Shown here piece by piece: positions 23,503-32,586 of a stretch of DNA of 64,000 bases. Location of the stretch: positions 62,001-126,000 of the forward strand of contig JAWNZC010000313.1 in assembly GCA_035771165.1 (NCBI GenBank), given 5' to 3'. The notes under the pieces were generated by a model that saw only the letters and a program-made list of their open reading frames with translations, searched no databases and was not told the DNA's origin. Origin of the DNA: Paragorgia papillata (Eukaryota; Cnidaria; Anthozoa; Scleralcyonacea; Coralliidae). The stretch's first letter is position 1, and each line of letters begins with the position of its first letter. Made by a program: the position numbers and the translations under genes.

Positions 23503-24122
23503 CTTTTTGGTTTCCATTTGGTCGCAATGGTCGACCAAATGGAAACTATAAATATCACGGAAATTTGTTTGCGACAGTCTGCGATCGTGGAAGGCAGTTT
23601 ATAGCGGCAGGGTTGTAGAAATTTGCTTTAATGCATGGTTCTATCTCGATCTCGCCATCTCGGCGACCGTGAAATCAGTATTGATTTTCACCGCGTCTGC
23701 CTCTTGATTATTTCAAGACGGGTTTTTACCCCTGGTGTTTACAAGACGGATTTATTTCGAGACGAGTTTGTTTCTAGATGGCTCCGATGAGACGGGGTTG
23801 TTTCGAGATGCGTTTGTTCGCAAGATAGATTTTTACGGGGAAAACCTGTCTTGAAACAAACGTCAACCGGTCTGAAAACAAACCCGTCATGAAACAAATC
23901 CGTCTGAAAACAAACCCGTCTTGAAACAAACACATATGGAAACAAACCCGTCTTGAAACAAACCCGCCTGTAAACCCCCGTCTCGAAACAATCCAGAGGC
24001 AGATGAGGAGCAAGCCTACTTGCGACAGTTACCCAGAGTTGAAAAGCTGCCTGCCCGGTGTTTGTACTTTCATTATGCCGCTTGCGACCAATCCGCGTGG
24101 CGACCAAATGGAAACCAGGCTT
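23503..24122. repeat. Inverted-repeat element with TTTCCATTTGGTCGC ends
   Basis: GGTTTCCATTTGGTCGC at 23509 recurs as its reverse complement GCGACCAAATGGAAACC near 24098, giving an element of ~600 bp. A second small hairpin sits at the left end (CCATTTGGTCG/CGACCAAATGG, 23513-23544). A minisatellite occupies the middle. No target duplication was certain. It is probably a non-autonomous DNA element. Confidence 0.6.
23705..24000. repeat. Head-to-head minisatellite of GACGGGTTTGTTTC units
   Basis: The left half carries units in one orientation (AAGACGGATTTATTTCGAG, GACGAGTTTGTTTC). The right half carries the reverse complement (GAAACAAACCCGTCTTG, several copies). The switch is near 23850. Such an inverted arrangement can fold into a long imperfect hairpin; the ~20-bp unit length is variable. 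Confidence 0.75.
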
Positions 24123-24234
24123 TACGAAAGTAAAATTTAAAACAAAACTCAATAAAACAGCCAGAATAGGGTAATCGCCGGAATCATCTGTGTGTTGAAA
24201 CAAGAGAAATACTGTGTAATTTCGACTATAACTT

Positions 24235-24325
24235 CCTTGCGTTTCTTTGTTCTATTGGCGCGCTTTGATTGGTCGACTTTCCTACGTTGGTCCCGGTTCG
24301 AGTATCCTCACAGTAATTATTATAT
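24235..24325 (+). repeat. SINE-like repeat, copy 2
   Basis: Contains GTCCCGGTTCGAGTATCCTC followed by ACAGTAATTATTATATTTA, the reverse complement of the segment at 20036-20170 with scattered differences. B-box-like GGTTCGA and an A/T-rich tail are common to both. Confidence 0.45.
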
Positions 24326-24432
24326 TTATCACTCAAATTTAACATTCATGCAAAATCTTTCTAAGGTGAATACATACCTGAACTGACTTGGCAGATTCAT
24401 TGCTGTTTGTGGATTTCTACAAAGACTCAAGC

Positions 24433-24496
24433 ATGAACTGGAAATTTTTGGTGTTGCTGATTTGCAGCGTCTCCATGCAATATCCTATTGCCCAAG
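24433..24496 (+). CDS. Possible first exon encoding a signal peptide
   Basis: The frame MNWKFLVLLICSVSMQYPIA(Q) is a textbook signal peptide: a Lys near the start, a hydrophobic core LVLLICSV, and a small residue before the likely cleavage site. It is followed exactly by CAAG and GTAGGT, a good splice donor, leaving phase 1. What follows is the 14-bp minisatellite and repeat sequence, which fits an intron. No second exon could be identified, so the mature protein is unknown. It may be a lone host exon or a chance match. Confidence 0.4.
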
Positions 24497-24582
24497 GTAG
24501 GTTAAGTTGTATATTTACAACCGGGTTCAAATTCACGTACAGGTGCCGGTTCGCGACCATGTTCATGTCTATGTCCATGTTC

Positions 24583-24650
24583 ACACGTCCAGGGCGACAC
24601 GTCCAGGACCACACGTCCAGGACCACACGTCCAGGACCACACGACCATCT
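24583..24650. repeat. 14-bp minisatellite (ACACGTCCAGGACC)
   Basis: Four to five copies of ACACGTCCAGGACC, the first degenerate (GGGCGAC). The flanks have further CACGTCCACATTCACATCC-like blocks, and a related segment occurs at 56075-56170 (shared TTATATCC, CCGTTA-TCAG, GTCCAC). Together they point to a dispersed repeat family. Confidence 0.8.
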
Positions 24651-24969
24651 ACGTCCACGTTTACAATTACGTCAAATACCACGTTCCCGTCAACATTCAG
24701 GTTTACTCTAACTGTGCCTAGCCTGTGTTTCCTTATATCCCCTTCCTGCCCTCCGTTATTCAGCCACGTCCACATTCACATCCACGTCTAATGAACCAGT
24801 TTCACTTATTCTAAAATGCTTAAAGCATGAGTTCTAAAATTTAGAACTACGCTGCGAAGCGTGCTCAGCGTGCAACCTGTGCAACCTGGCCCGCGCGAAG
24901 CAGGCTGGGTCAAAACCAAATAGGTACGAGCCGCCTGTTTTTGTGGGTTATGTTGATTTATCTTTCAAC

Positions 24970-25369
24970 ATGGCGTCAAGAGTTCGTCCAGGAATTTCGC
25001 ATCCGGCTAAACGTTTTAAATCTTTAGCATGTATTCAGTTCAGTTTTACATCTGGCGAGAAAGCTACAAAAAGCATAAGCTTACAAGTTCCTTGCACAAT
25101 TCGAGATCGTCGTCGACGAACGCTAACGACACATGGCCAACGTCAACATCACAATATGGCCCAAATGCAGTATTTACTGAAGAACATTTAAACAACCAAA
25201 GCGAACCTAATTCTACCGTATCTAACCATCAGATATGGATAGTTAAGGGATACAAAAGCTATGTACAGCTGTGGAATTTGCTGAAATTGCATACGACAGT
25301 GAGACTGATGAAGATGAACAAATTTTACTACACTTTTCTGATGATGATTCTGACTGTGATGATGAGTAA
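24970..25369 (+). pseudogene. Miniature KDZ-derived ORF: N-terminus joined to C-terminus
   Basis: ATG at 24970 gives MASRVRPGISHPAKRFKSLA, an N-terminus with the R-P-G-I-S-x-P-x-K-R-F-K pattern I associate with KDZ-type proteins. A frameshift near 25050 leads to an S/T/N-rich stretch. The last ~100 bp encode an acidic tail (SETDEDEQILLHFSDDDSDC) ending at 25369. That tail and the following 3' sequence are the same as the last exon of the KDZ pseudogene at 47508-47592. The sequence before it ends in AG, like a splice acceptor. I infer a deletion derivative lacking all catalytic exons. The N-terminal assignment is by resemblance only. Confidence 0.45.
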
Positions 25370-25655
25370 TAAATATTACTACACAAGTGTAATACACTAT
25401 GAACAAAACATTTCATGATTTTCTTACACTGCTGAAATGAAACAAAATATTCAGTCAATTTGAGTAGGATTTCAACTTGCAACTTTAGCATTCCGATCTG
25501 CAGCTTTACCTGTTGATTTTGGTAGTGTAAGAAAATAATAAAATGTTTTCATCTACAGTATCTCTAAGGATGGTTGTGATAATAATAGTAATTACTATTT
25601 ACAATGGTTGTGATAATAATAGTAATATACTATGTACAGAAAGATTTGTTGTTTA
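25265..25655 (+). repeat. Second copy of the KDZ 3' end
   Basis: From GTGGAATTTGCTGAAATTGCA through the stop codon and ~280 bp of 3' sequence to GAAAGATTTGTTGTTTATTT, this matches 47508-47842 almost base for base. Differences: 25265 keeps an 11-bp piece (TACGACAGTGA) deleted at 47.5 kb, and it has an extra ~34-bp tandem duplication containing ATAATAATAGTAAT. The two regions then diverge abruptly, marking the limit of shared sequence. Confidence 0.9.
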
Positions 25656-25827
25656 TTTATAAACTCAATCTATACCATCACTGCACCAACTTACAAAGGT
25701 AATGTTCTACATTTTTCTATGTGGACAATTCTTAAACTCAATGCCAATGGGCTCTAAGTGTAAAAAATGGAATATATATACTATAATATACTTGTAATAG
25801 ATAACATAAATGTACAAATAATATTAA
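25656..25827. other. Short AT-rich spacer
   Basis: Sequence between the end of the shared KDZ 3' region and the Gypsy target site. No coding or repeat signal was seen. Confidence 0.5.
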
Positions 25828-25832
25828 ACACT

Positions 25833-25963
25833 TGTTGTGTGCTGCACTATTCGTGAGTCAGTATAAGGAAAGATTCCTTTATTCAACTTCTCACTTACAT
25901 TTATACTTACTAATTTACATAACGTCATACATAATAATGCTAATACACTTCCGGTATACTACA
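25833..25963 (-). repeat. 3' LTR of the 25.8-28.7 kb Gypsy element
   Basis: TG...CA-bounded 131-bp direct repeat. Immediately inside is a short purine tract on the minus strand (GGGAAGA), the expected polypurine primer site. Confidence 0.93.
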
Positions 25964-26070
25964 TCTTCCCGGAACAAATTTGTAGATTTAATAACATATT
26001 TTTTCTTATTTTGTTTTTTTTAAAAGAATAGCTAGTGTCAATAATATAAATCTAATGTCAATAATAAATG

Positions 26071-26396
26071 TCAATAATATATATAGTCCTTCGATGTAGT
26101 TGGCTTTGATATGCGTCCTGACCTTGTTCTTATTCCTGTCTGATCGGGCTGATGGTTTTCAGGACCTACCTCCACATCATCTACTACATCTTCAGCAATT
26201 ACTTCTATATCATCATATACTAATGCTCTTCGATCTACAGGAGCATGAGTTAAGAGCTTCACATTTCTACCATTTACTGAACTAAGTATCTTACATGTAT
26301 CTCTCACACGAAATTCAATTATTACATATTTCTCGGCGCTAAACCTAGCATCCAGTTTGCCACGAGAACTACTCCTAGCGAGATACACAACATCAC
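26071..26396 (-). pseudogene. pol: Gypsy integrase C-terminal domain
   Basis: MYLARSSSRGKLDARFSAEK, then YVIIEFRVRDTCKILSSVNG, then an acidic tail and RTRSGRISKPTTSKDYIYY. The layout (GD-V-L-a small beta barrel, then D/E-rich linker and a final R-S-G-R-x-S-K-P motif) is the usual end of Gypsy pol. It is separated from the preceding fragment by one stop codon. Confidence 0.8.
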
Positions 26397-26756
26397 CTAT
26401 AGAGCAAACTGGTGAGCTTTTACATGTTTTCTCTGATCATGGTAAGATTTCATACGCTTTTGGTAAGAACGCGCATTTTCTTCTACGCCACTCAAATTAC
26501 AGCTCAACTCAACAGACGGAAGCTCTGTGCGTATTTCCCTTGTACATGTATCTCTCTCAGTCACCCAAACACATGCTAGAGCCTCACGTTCAATTTGCGA
26601 GTACCGACCTTCAGTTGGTGAAAGCGAACGACTAATGTACGCGATGGGTTTAAGTTCACCATCCGCTTGTTCTTGCAACAAGAACCCACCTAAACCCACT
26701 GGACTAGCATCAGTGATAAGAACAGTAGGGCTGCCCAACTTGAAACATGCCAACAC
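26397..26756 (-). pseudogene. pol: Gypsy RNase H start fused to integrase tail
   Basis: ITDASPVGLGGFLLQE, then KPIAYISRSLSPTEGRYSQI and EREALACVW are the first half of RNase H, including its first catalytic Asp and the Glu of the REALA helix. Directly after ACVW the sequence jumps to a helical basic stretch (ARSYQKRMKSYHDQRKHVKA) typical of the end of a Gypsy integrase. Everything between, including the integrase zinc finger and DDE core, is deleted without loss of frame until the stop at 26397. Confidence 0.85.
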
Positions 26757-27016
26757 CGGTTTATTCGAAAGTGCGCGTTTGAAACCATCAAACGATTGGA
26801 CTTGCTCTTTCCCCCATCATAATTTGGAATAAACTTAGACACATACCCACATACTCCTAAAAACGATCTTAATTCTGAAACATTCGTTGGCAAAGGAGCC
26901 TCTTGTATGGCTCTGGTTTTTGCTGGATCTGGCTGAACATCTTGCGCCGAAACCACATGACCTAATACTCTTATCTCAGTAAGCCCAAATTCGCACTTTT
27001 TGGCATTTAACTTCAA
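26690..27016 (-). pseudogene. pol: Gypsy pol: RT thumb and connection
   Basis: LNAKKCEFGLTEIRVLGHVV, then PDPAKTRAIQEAPLPTNVSE and LRSFLGVCGYVSKFIPNY. This is the RT segment that normally follows the Y-x-D-D palm, so the palm deletion lies between this and the preceding fragment at ~27040. A frameshift near 26815 takes it to the RNase H frame. Confidence 0.85.
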
Positions 27017-27041
27017 TTTATTAATTCCATTAATTAATCTA

Positions 27042-27533
27042 CTAATTACTGTAATTGTTAGCTTTATTCAGCTCTCGGTAATCACAACATACTCTTAGGC
27101 CCCCTGATACTTTCGGTACAATTACCAGGCTCGAGACCCATGGGCTAGGCTCAGAGACCTCTTCAATGACGTCATCATTCAACATCTTATCAATTTCGTG
27201 TTTAACTTCCTCTATTTGACTAAGCGGAATTCGACGTAACCTCTGACTTACAGGTTTTACAGTTGGATCTACCTTAAATTTATGAGACGAATTCGTTATT
27301 TGACCTAATCCGTGAAATATATCGTCATACTCATTAACTAACGAATTCAGTCTATCGTCATTAATTTTCTTAGATTCAGCCTGTTTGACAAATTTAACTT
27401 GCTTAAATATGCCTAAATCAAGACAGCTTTTTTTCCCCAAAAGCGACTCTGCCTGACCCTCAATTACATACACGTGACTATCCACAGCTGTCATACCTGT
27501 GCTTTCAACTTGGCTTCGAAACACCCCAAACAC
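27042..27533 (-). pseudogene. pol: Gypsy pol: protease tail and RT fingers
   Basis: Begins in the frame one base off gag-protease and reads TGMTAVDSHVYVIEG, SLLGKKSCLDLGIF, then the RT entry RLRRIPLSQIEEVKHEIDKM. It continues through VIEEVSEPSPWVSSLVIVPK to RVCCDYRELNKAN. The frame then stops (NNYSN) because the next ~0.25-0.3 kb of RT, including the catalytic palm, has been removed. Confidence 0.85.
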
Positions 27534-28579
27534 TTCAGTGGAGTCCTCTGACCATAAGCCACGAATTGTTTTGTTGTCTTCTTAAGTTTGTATGTCTTGA
27601 ACTGCTCTCTGTACAGTCGAGAAGAGATGATGTTCTGCTTGCAACCCGTGTCTGCTACAATCTTTATCTTACGACCATTCATGGCTATCTGGACACGATT
27701 GTCTTTACCATCCATAAAGAGAATCGGCTCTTCTTCGGATTCGCTATTATCTTCATCTAGCCAGTCGCTACCAACTGCATGGACATTCTTACGCCATTTG
27801 CTTTTCTTCTTGTTTGATATCCTTCGGGATTCCTCACCTGGCTTTCCGGGTCGCGCGGCTTTCGAGCGACAGACACGAGCAAAATGTCCAAGCTTCCTAC
27901 AGTTGTTACTCTTCATATTTAAAGCACGACAGTCTGCCGACTTGTGGCCCACACCACCACACCTATAACAACTGAACTTTTGGCTTTGCTTGTCTTCGCT
28001 ATTCAACCGATCAATGTTAATGGGGAACTCTTTTGTTCCGAGGCCAGCCAGAAGACGTGTCTCTCTTAGAGAACTTTCGTTACTTCGGGCTATTTTAATG
28101 GTTCTAGCGAGATCTAGGTCATCTTGCGACAGGAGTCTCTCCTTCAGATGCTTAGAGTGACATTTTTCAACAATCTGGTCACGTAACATTTCGTCTTCAA
28201 GTGCACCGAACTCGCAGGTCTTGGCTAACTCTCTCAAGGCTGAAAGATACGCATCAATAGGTTCGTCCACATGTTGCTGCCTACTTCGGAATTTATATCT
28301 CTCGGCAACCACGTTTCTCTTGGGAGCGAAGTAACCTTCGAGTACTTCAACAGCCGCTTTATACTTGTCCTTCTTGCCGGGCAAGGTTCTGAAAATTCGT
28401 TGTACGGCCGGTCCCAAGCAGTGTAGCATCGTTGCTAATTGAACCTCGTCGGACTTGTTCTCAAGTTCTACCGCAGTGGCGTAAATGCCGAATGAATTCA
28501 ACCACCCTCTCCATTCCGTGAAGACGTCTACTGCCTCCGTGTTGAATTTCTTGGGCGGTGGCAGGAGATTTTCCGCCAT
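27492..28579 (-). CDS. gag: Gypsy gag and protease
   Basis: I take the ATG at 28579 (MAENLLPPPKKFNTEAVDVF) as start because it follows the primer-binding site; the open frame also extends into the LTR. The capsid-like region includes EWRGWLNSFGIYA and RSRQQHVDEPIDAYLSALRE. Two zinc knuckles follow: CYRCGGVGHKSADC is complete, while NNCRKLGHFARVC has lost its first Cys (Ser instead). An acidic linker leads to an aspartic protease with the active site VADTGCKQNIISSRLY (D-T-G). The frame ends a few codons after the protease; a one-base shift leads into pol. At ~360 residues gag is full length. Confidence 0.85.
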
Positions 28580-28591
28580 CTTCGTCGCCAA

Positions 28592-28722
28592 TGTTGTGTG
28601 CTGCACTATTCGTGAGTCAGTATAAGGAAAGATTCCTTTATTCAACTTCTCACTTACATTTATACTTACTAATTTACATAACGTCATACATAATAATGCT
28701 AATACACTTCCGGCATACTACA
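28592..28722 (-). repeat. 5' LTR of the 25.8-28.7 kb Gypsy element
   Basis: Identical to the other LTR except for one base. Directly inside on the minus strand is TTGGCGACGAAGATGGCGG, where a tRNA primer-binding site should lie (TGGCGAC is a common Gypsy type); the gag start codon overlaps it. Confidence 0.93.
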
Positions 28723-28727
28723 ACACT

Positions 28728-29261
28728 GCGACTGTATAAACTGGAACTACAGTATAAAATAAGTAAGCTTGGAGTGTCCACACACGATAGTCACAGTCAC
28801 TACCAGCATGAATACAACCTTGCTTGCAATAAACTAGGCAAACAACTCCTACAATTATGTCAAAGGTAAATTTATCAACGAGACTTACCTGGTCAGTGGT
28901 GTGGTGTGTTGCGACTTTAATTTTCCCATCGATCATGGAGCAAAGAAATTATTAAAAACCACACTGCACGTTCAGCTGGCGAACTTGAAGAAGTAAAAAT
29001 GCACAAGTTTCCAATAGTAGGAGAAACATCGTTGAGTTGAAGCCTTTAGTACCAGTGGAAAGTTGAGACTATTCTCACTGCTTACATACCAGTCAGCACT
29101 CGGTTTTATCATAATCATTGGAATGATCACAATATATCGAGACATATTCACATAAAATAGCGATGGATATGCATGCGCGACTGAAACTTGTGAGCTAGCA
29201 CCCTTTGTAAATACCTCATCAGTGGTTGCCCTAGCAACGATCCCAATCCAGGGCTACCCGT
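28728..29261. other. Spacer without recognised features
   Basis: Sequence downstream of the Gypsy insertion. No open frame with recognisable content; a minor S/T-poor frame at 28718-28936 overlaps the target site and is not supported. Confidence 0.5.
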
Positions 29262-29372
29262 AATGTATATGAGCAAGGATGGTAACCTAATGTTACATAA
29301 TATGGGTAGGGGTGGAAACCTAATGTTACATAATATGTGTAGGGGTGGTAACCTAATGTTACATAATATGGT
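29262..29372 (+). repeat. 33-bp minisatellite, short copy
   Basis: About three units of GGTAACCTAATGTTACATAA plus TATGGGTAGGGGT. It is the same unit as the large array at 47970-48905. Each unit contains the small palindrome GTAACCTAATGTTAC. The two arrays flank the nested transposon region. Confidence 0.9.
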
Positions 29373-30125
29373 TAGTTATTTCCCGTGCTCAATCAACATG
29401 TTAAATAGATAAAGTAACCTTGTAGATTTTTATTATGTAATGTATATATATTATTGTATATAGTTCTTAGATATTTATAATGGCAAATTTTAATATTTAT
29501 GTAATCTAGCCTCATTAACGCATAATGTAAATTTCTTTTTAAGATTCATATTAATTTTGTAAACACAATGTAATTCATTTTTATGCGAAGTTGTGTACTA
29601 TTAAACACCATTTATTATTATTATTATTATATATATATCGATATCGAACTGTCAATGCCACAGCCGCAAGTGACAATTACCTGCATACGAGTTACATAAA
29701 GCAGCCCAATTTGAAGATATGACAGCCCGCAAACGGATTTGTATAAATTTCTGATTGGGCCGCCTGCATGTATAAATGGAGTCGAATTGCAATTGTTTCG
29801 TACTTCAGTCAAACTTAATTTCTGAATTAACGTCATTTGAGAAATGTTGTTTTACAACGTTTGTCAAACGTTAGGCATCAACGTGTTATCGCTTTTATAT
29901 GACAACAAAATAATTAGATTAAGTTATGACGGTGCAGACACGTTGTATGAACGTCTCTACAGTACGTTCAACTGGAACGTTGCTACAACGTTTATCCAAG
30001 GTTGATAGCACGACGGTTGTTGTGGCAATTGAAAAACAATGTTGTGGCGAAGTTGATGCAAAGTTAAGTCCGACCTAACAAAACTACAACCTTTTACCAA
30101 CGTTGCGATTACGTTATGTGCTAGC
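29373..30125. other. AT-rich spacer, with an ACGTTG-rich segment
   Basis: 29373-29640 is AT-rich and ends in a short (TTA)n(TA)n tract. From 29840 to 30120 the hexamer AACGTT/CAACGTT recurs many times, in both orientations (ACAACGTTTG, CAACGTGTT, GGAACGTTGC, ACAACGTTTA, CAACGTTGCG). This suggests a decayed palindromic repeat. No coding sequence was seen. Confidence 0.5.
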
Positions 30126-30129
30126 TGGG

Positions 30130-30925
30130 CGTCGTCTTGGTTAGAAAAAAACTTGACAGCTTGAGGATCTGCGTCGATTAACGGAAACTGAATACAAAGA
30201 CAATCAGATACTTCTATCCAATTCCTAGGATGACAGAGACCCTTGAAGGTTTACAAGGAGCCAAATGGGTCTGTTCTCTCGACCTGCAGAGTGGCTACCT
30301 TCAAGTGAAAGTTATGAAACGAGATAGACACAAAACAGCAGTTACGAAGCCTTTTGGTTTGTATGAGTACAACTGTATGCCGTTCGGTTTGAATAACGCG
30401 CCAGCAATATTCCAACGGTTGATGGAGCAGTGTCTACATGGCCTAATCCTAAAGATCTGTCTAACGTATTTGGATGACGTGATCGTATTTGGAAGGAGCT
30501 TCGAGGAAATGCTAGAACGCTTAAAGCTTGTGTTGCAACGACTGGGAGAGTATGGACTCAAGTTTTGGCCGTCCAAGCGCTACCTATTCCAAACTGAGTT
30601 ATCATACCTTAGCCATGTGGTATCCCAGCAAGGAGTAGCACCCTCTCCTAGCACGATTTCTGCCTTGAAGAAGTGGTTACAACATCCACCACAAAACGCC
30701 AAAGAGCTACAGACCTTCCTGGGGTTTGTGGGGTACTACCGGTCATTTATCGAAGGATGTGCAAAGATAGCCGCACCGCTTCACCACCTGGTTGAAGAAC
30801 AGAAGTCGAAGGACACCTGAAAAAGCCGAAGAGAGCCGTTCAAGTGGTCGCAGGGATGTCAAACAGCCTTCGAGACATTGATCGAAAGACTGTCTTCGTA
30901 CCCCATCTTGGCGTTCCCGCTTGAA
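30130..30925 (+). pseudogene. pol: Gypsy reverse transcriptase fragment
   Basis: Begins VVLVRKKLDSLRICVD just before 30190 and continues in one frame: GAKWVCSLDLQSGYLQVKVM, YEYNCMPFGLNNAPAIFQRL, then LTYLDDVIVFG with an intact Y-L-D-D box. The thumb and connection follow (ELQTFLGFVGYYRSFIEGCA), and after one stop at 30820, ETLIERLSSYPILAF. Pol stops at 30925 where a SINE tail begins. A short piece of the RNase H end (CDADGLSRMP) reappears at 31290-31320 beyond the SINE. There is no LTR, gag or integrase. The RT palm looks intact, unlike the neighbouring elements. Confidence 0.85.
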
Positions 30926-31265
30926 AATTTTTCTGAGTAAAATAGCTCGAAGACCATTTACACTCAATTCTCATATCCGAGCTACCATATTCATCTCTTC
31001 GCTTAACAACATGCATTACGACATTAACATATGTCATACATATGTACATAGCAGTATATAATGTCATACATCGAACTCAACCTACGTTCAAATCATCTGT
31101 CGAGTCCCAGTAGCTCAATGATTAGAGCGTCTCACCGGCGATCAGAAGGTTGTGGGTTCGAGACCCGCTTGGGAACTGAGAAATTTTTTCTGAGTAAAAT
31201 AGCTTGAAGAACATTTACACTCAATTCTCATATCCGAGCTAGCATATTCATCTCTTCTCTTAATA
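30926..31265 (+). mobile_element. tRNA-derived SINE with a duplicated tail
   Basis: 31104-31175 resembles a tRNA: an A-box TAGCTCAATGATTAGAGCG, a B-box GGGTTCGAGACCC, and TCCCA/TGGGA acceptor-like ends. The anticodon arm is imperfect. It is followed by a tail CTGAGTAAAATAGCTTGAAG... to ~31262. The same tail, lacking the tRNA head, occurs at 30926-31008. I infer one full and one 5'-truncated SINE copy in tandem. They sit inside the Gypsy fragment, so they are younger than it. Confidence 0.75.
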
Positions 31266-31329
31266 ACGTGCCGGCCTGGAAATCAAGGTGCGACGCTGAT
31301 GGCCTTTCTAGGATGCCTGCAGAAATACC

Positions 31330-31744
31330 TATCGAGAAGGAGACCACTAACCCAGATTTTGACTGTGCTTGCGACGGAGTGGCTGAAGTTCGCTGTATTG
31401 ATTGCGGACACGAGCAGCATTATTGCATCGACTGCGCAAAGAAAGCACACGATGGGAGAAATTATTTCCACGTGTTAGAATGGTTTAAAGTGAGTATAAA
31501 CTGTCGTTTCTTTAAATCTTAATTACCTTATTATGCTCAAAAATAGATGTTAATGTGACTATGAATCACAAGAGAAGTCGATTATGATATTTGTGGATAT
31601 AATAAGAAAACTGCTTATTTTTATATTTCTGACAGGATGGTTGCTTTTTGCCATTCTTTCCAAATCATACGGTAATTGCCATGAGTCACCAACGAACTTG
31701 CCCATCCGCCCAATCCAGATACATTGTCTGCATTTACCAACATG
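31330..31744 (+). pseudogene. KDZ cysteine-cluster domain, two exons
   Basis: Exon to 31489 reads DFDCACDGVAEVRCIDCGHE, then QHYCIDCAKKAHDGRNYFHV and LEWFK. Cysteine pairs C-x-C, C-x2-C and C-x2-C plus His residues fit the CxC-type cluster that accompanies KDZ transposases. Intron 31490-31635 has GTGAGT and ACAG borders. The next exon (31636-31744) continues in phase 0 with DGCFLPFFPNHTVIAMSHQR and ends CIYQH before GTAAGA. The W-x-D-G-x-F-x-P continuation is usual for the family. The exact left boundary with the Gypsy fragment is uncertain, because both read in the same frame. Confidence 0.8.
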
Positions 31745-31907
31745 GTAAGAGAACTTAAAATAATATACAGTGTATACTTACTTTAGTTGTTTCATTGTTA
31801 TAATATATTTATATAGAATGAGTGCAACCTATTTAATCACAGTGAGTTTTTTAACTTGCACTAAATATTTTTCGTATCAAGGATAGAAAGCAGTAATAAT
31901 ACTGTAT

Positions 31908-32287
<380 letters not shown>

Positions 32288-32451
32288 ATATATACATTGT
32301 AGATGAGTGGTTCTACTGTAAATGTAATGAGAAATTCCTGAGCTGTTGAAGCAATATGATATTAATTACATATAATTTCAACAGCTCAACGGCAATACCT
32401 AAACCAGTACCATTAGTCCTCACTAATATCAACATACTTTCTCAAATTCAG

Positions 32452-32520
32452 GTCAAAAACAAATTCTTTTCTGTAATTGTGAGGAACATGCTGTCACATT
32501 GGTTAAATTGAAATTATGGC
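32452..32520 (+). pseudogene. KDZ third visible exon, left half
   Basis: After ATTCAG, the exon completes a Gly codon with the previous exon and reads QKQILFCNCEEHAVTLVKLK and LW, where the F-C-x-C-E...L-x-L-W pattern is typical of KDZ proteins. It stops in the Trp/Pro codons at 32520, where the LTR TGTTGTG begins. Confidence 0.8.
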
Positions 32521-32586
32521 TGTTGTGTTATTGTTCAGCGGTACATAATTAAGGTATACGGGCGCATACCTAACTTGAACGACGAA
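32521..32586 (+). repeat. Truncated 5' LTR of the KDZ-exon Gypsy
   Basis: Matches the first ~65 bp of the 3' LTR (TGTTGTGTTATTGTTCAGCG... to TGAACGACG) with a few substitutions, then breaks into gag coding sequence. The rest of the LTR and the gag start have been deleted; the break is at GAACGACG. Confidence 0.85.

Larger units (their letters stand above)
25833..28722 (-). mobile_element. Young internally deleted Gypsy (Ty3-like) element
   Basis: Two 131-bp LTRs (25833-25963 and 28592-28722) begin TGTTGTGTGCTGC and end TACTACA. They differ at a single position (GGTAT against GGCAT). The element is flanked by a perfect 5-bp duplication ACACT (25828-25832 and 28723-28727). On the minus strand it encodes gag, protease, the start of RT, the tail of RT, part of RNase H and the integrase C-terminus. 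The RT palm with its Y-x-D-D box, and most of RNase H and integrase, are missing. At 2.9 kb it is about half the usual length. Near-identical LTRs mean a recent insertion, so the deleted form was probably mobilised in trans by an intact relative. Confidence 0.95.

Noticed and set aside
27490..27535. Programmed -1 frameshift between gag-protease and pol in the 25.8-28.7 kb Gypsy
   Set aside because: The frames are related by one base, but no slippery heptamer or stem-loop was seen at the overlap. A simple one-base deletion is as likely.
31104..31175. A functional tRNA gene
   Set aside because: The A and B boxes are good, but the anticodon arm is mispaired, position 33 is not T, and the sequence continues into a tail that is duplicated nearby. 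A tRNA-derived SINE fits better.
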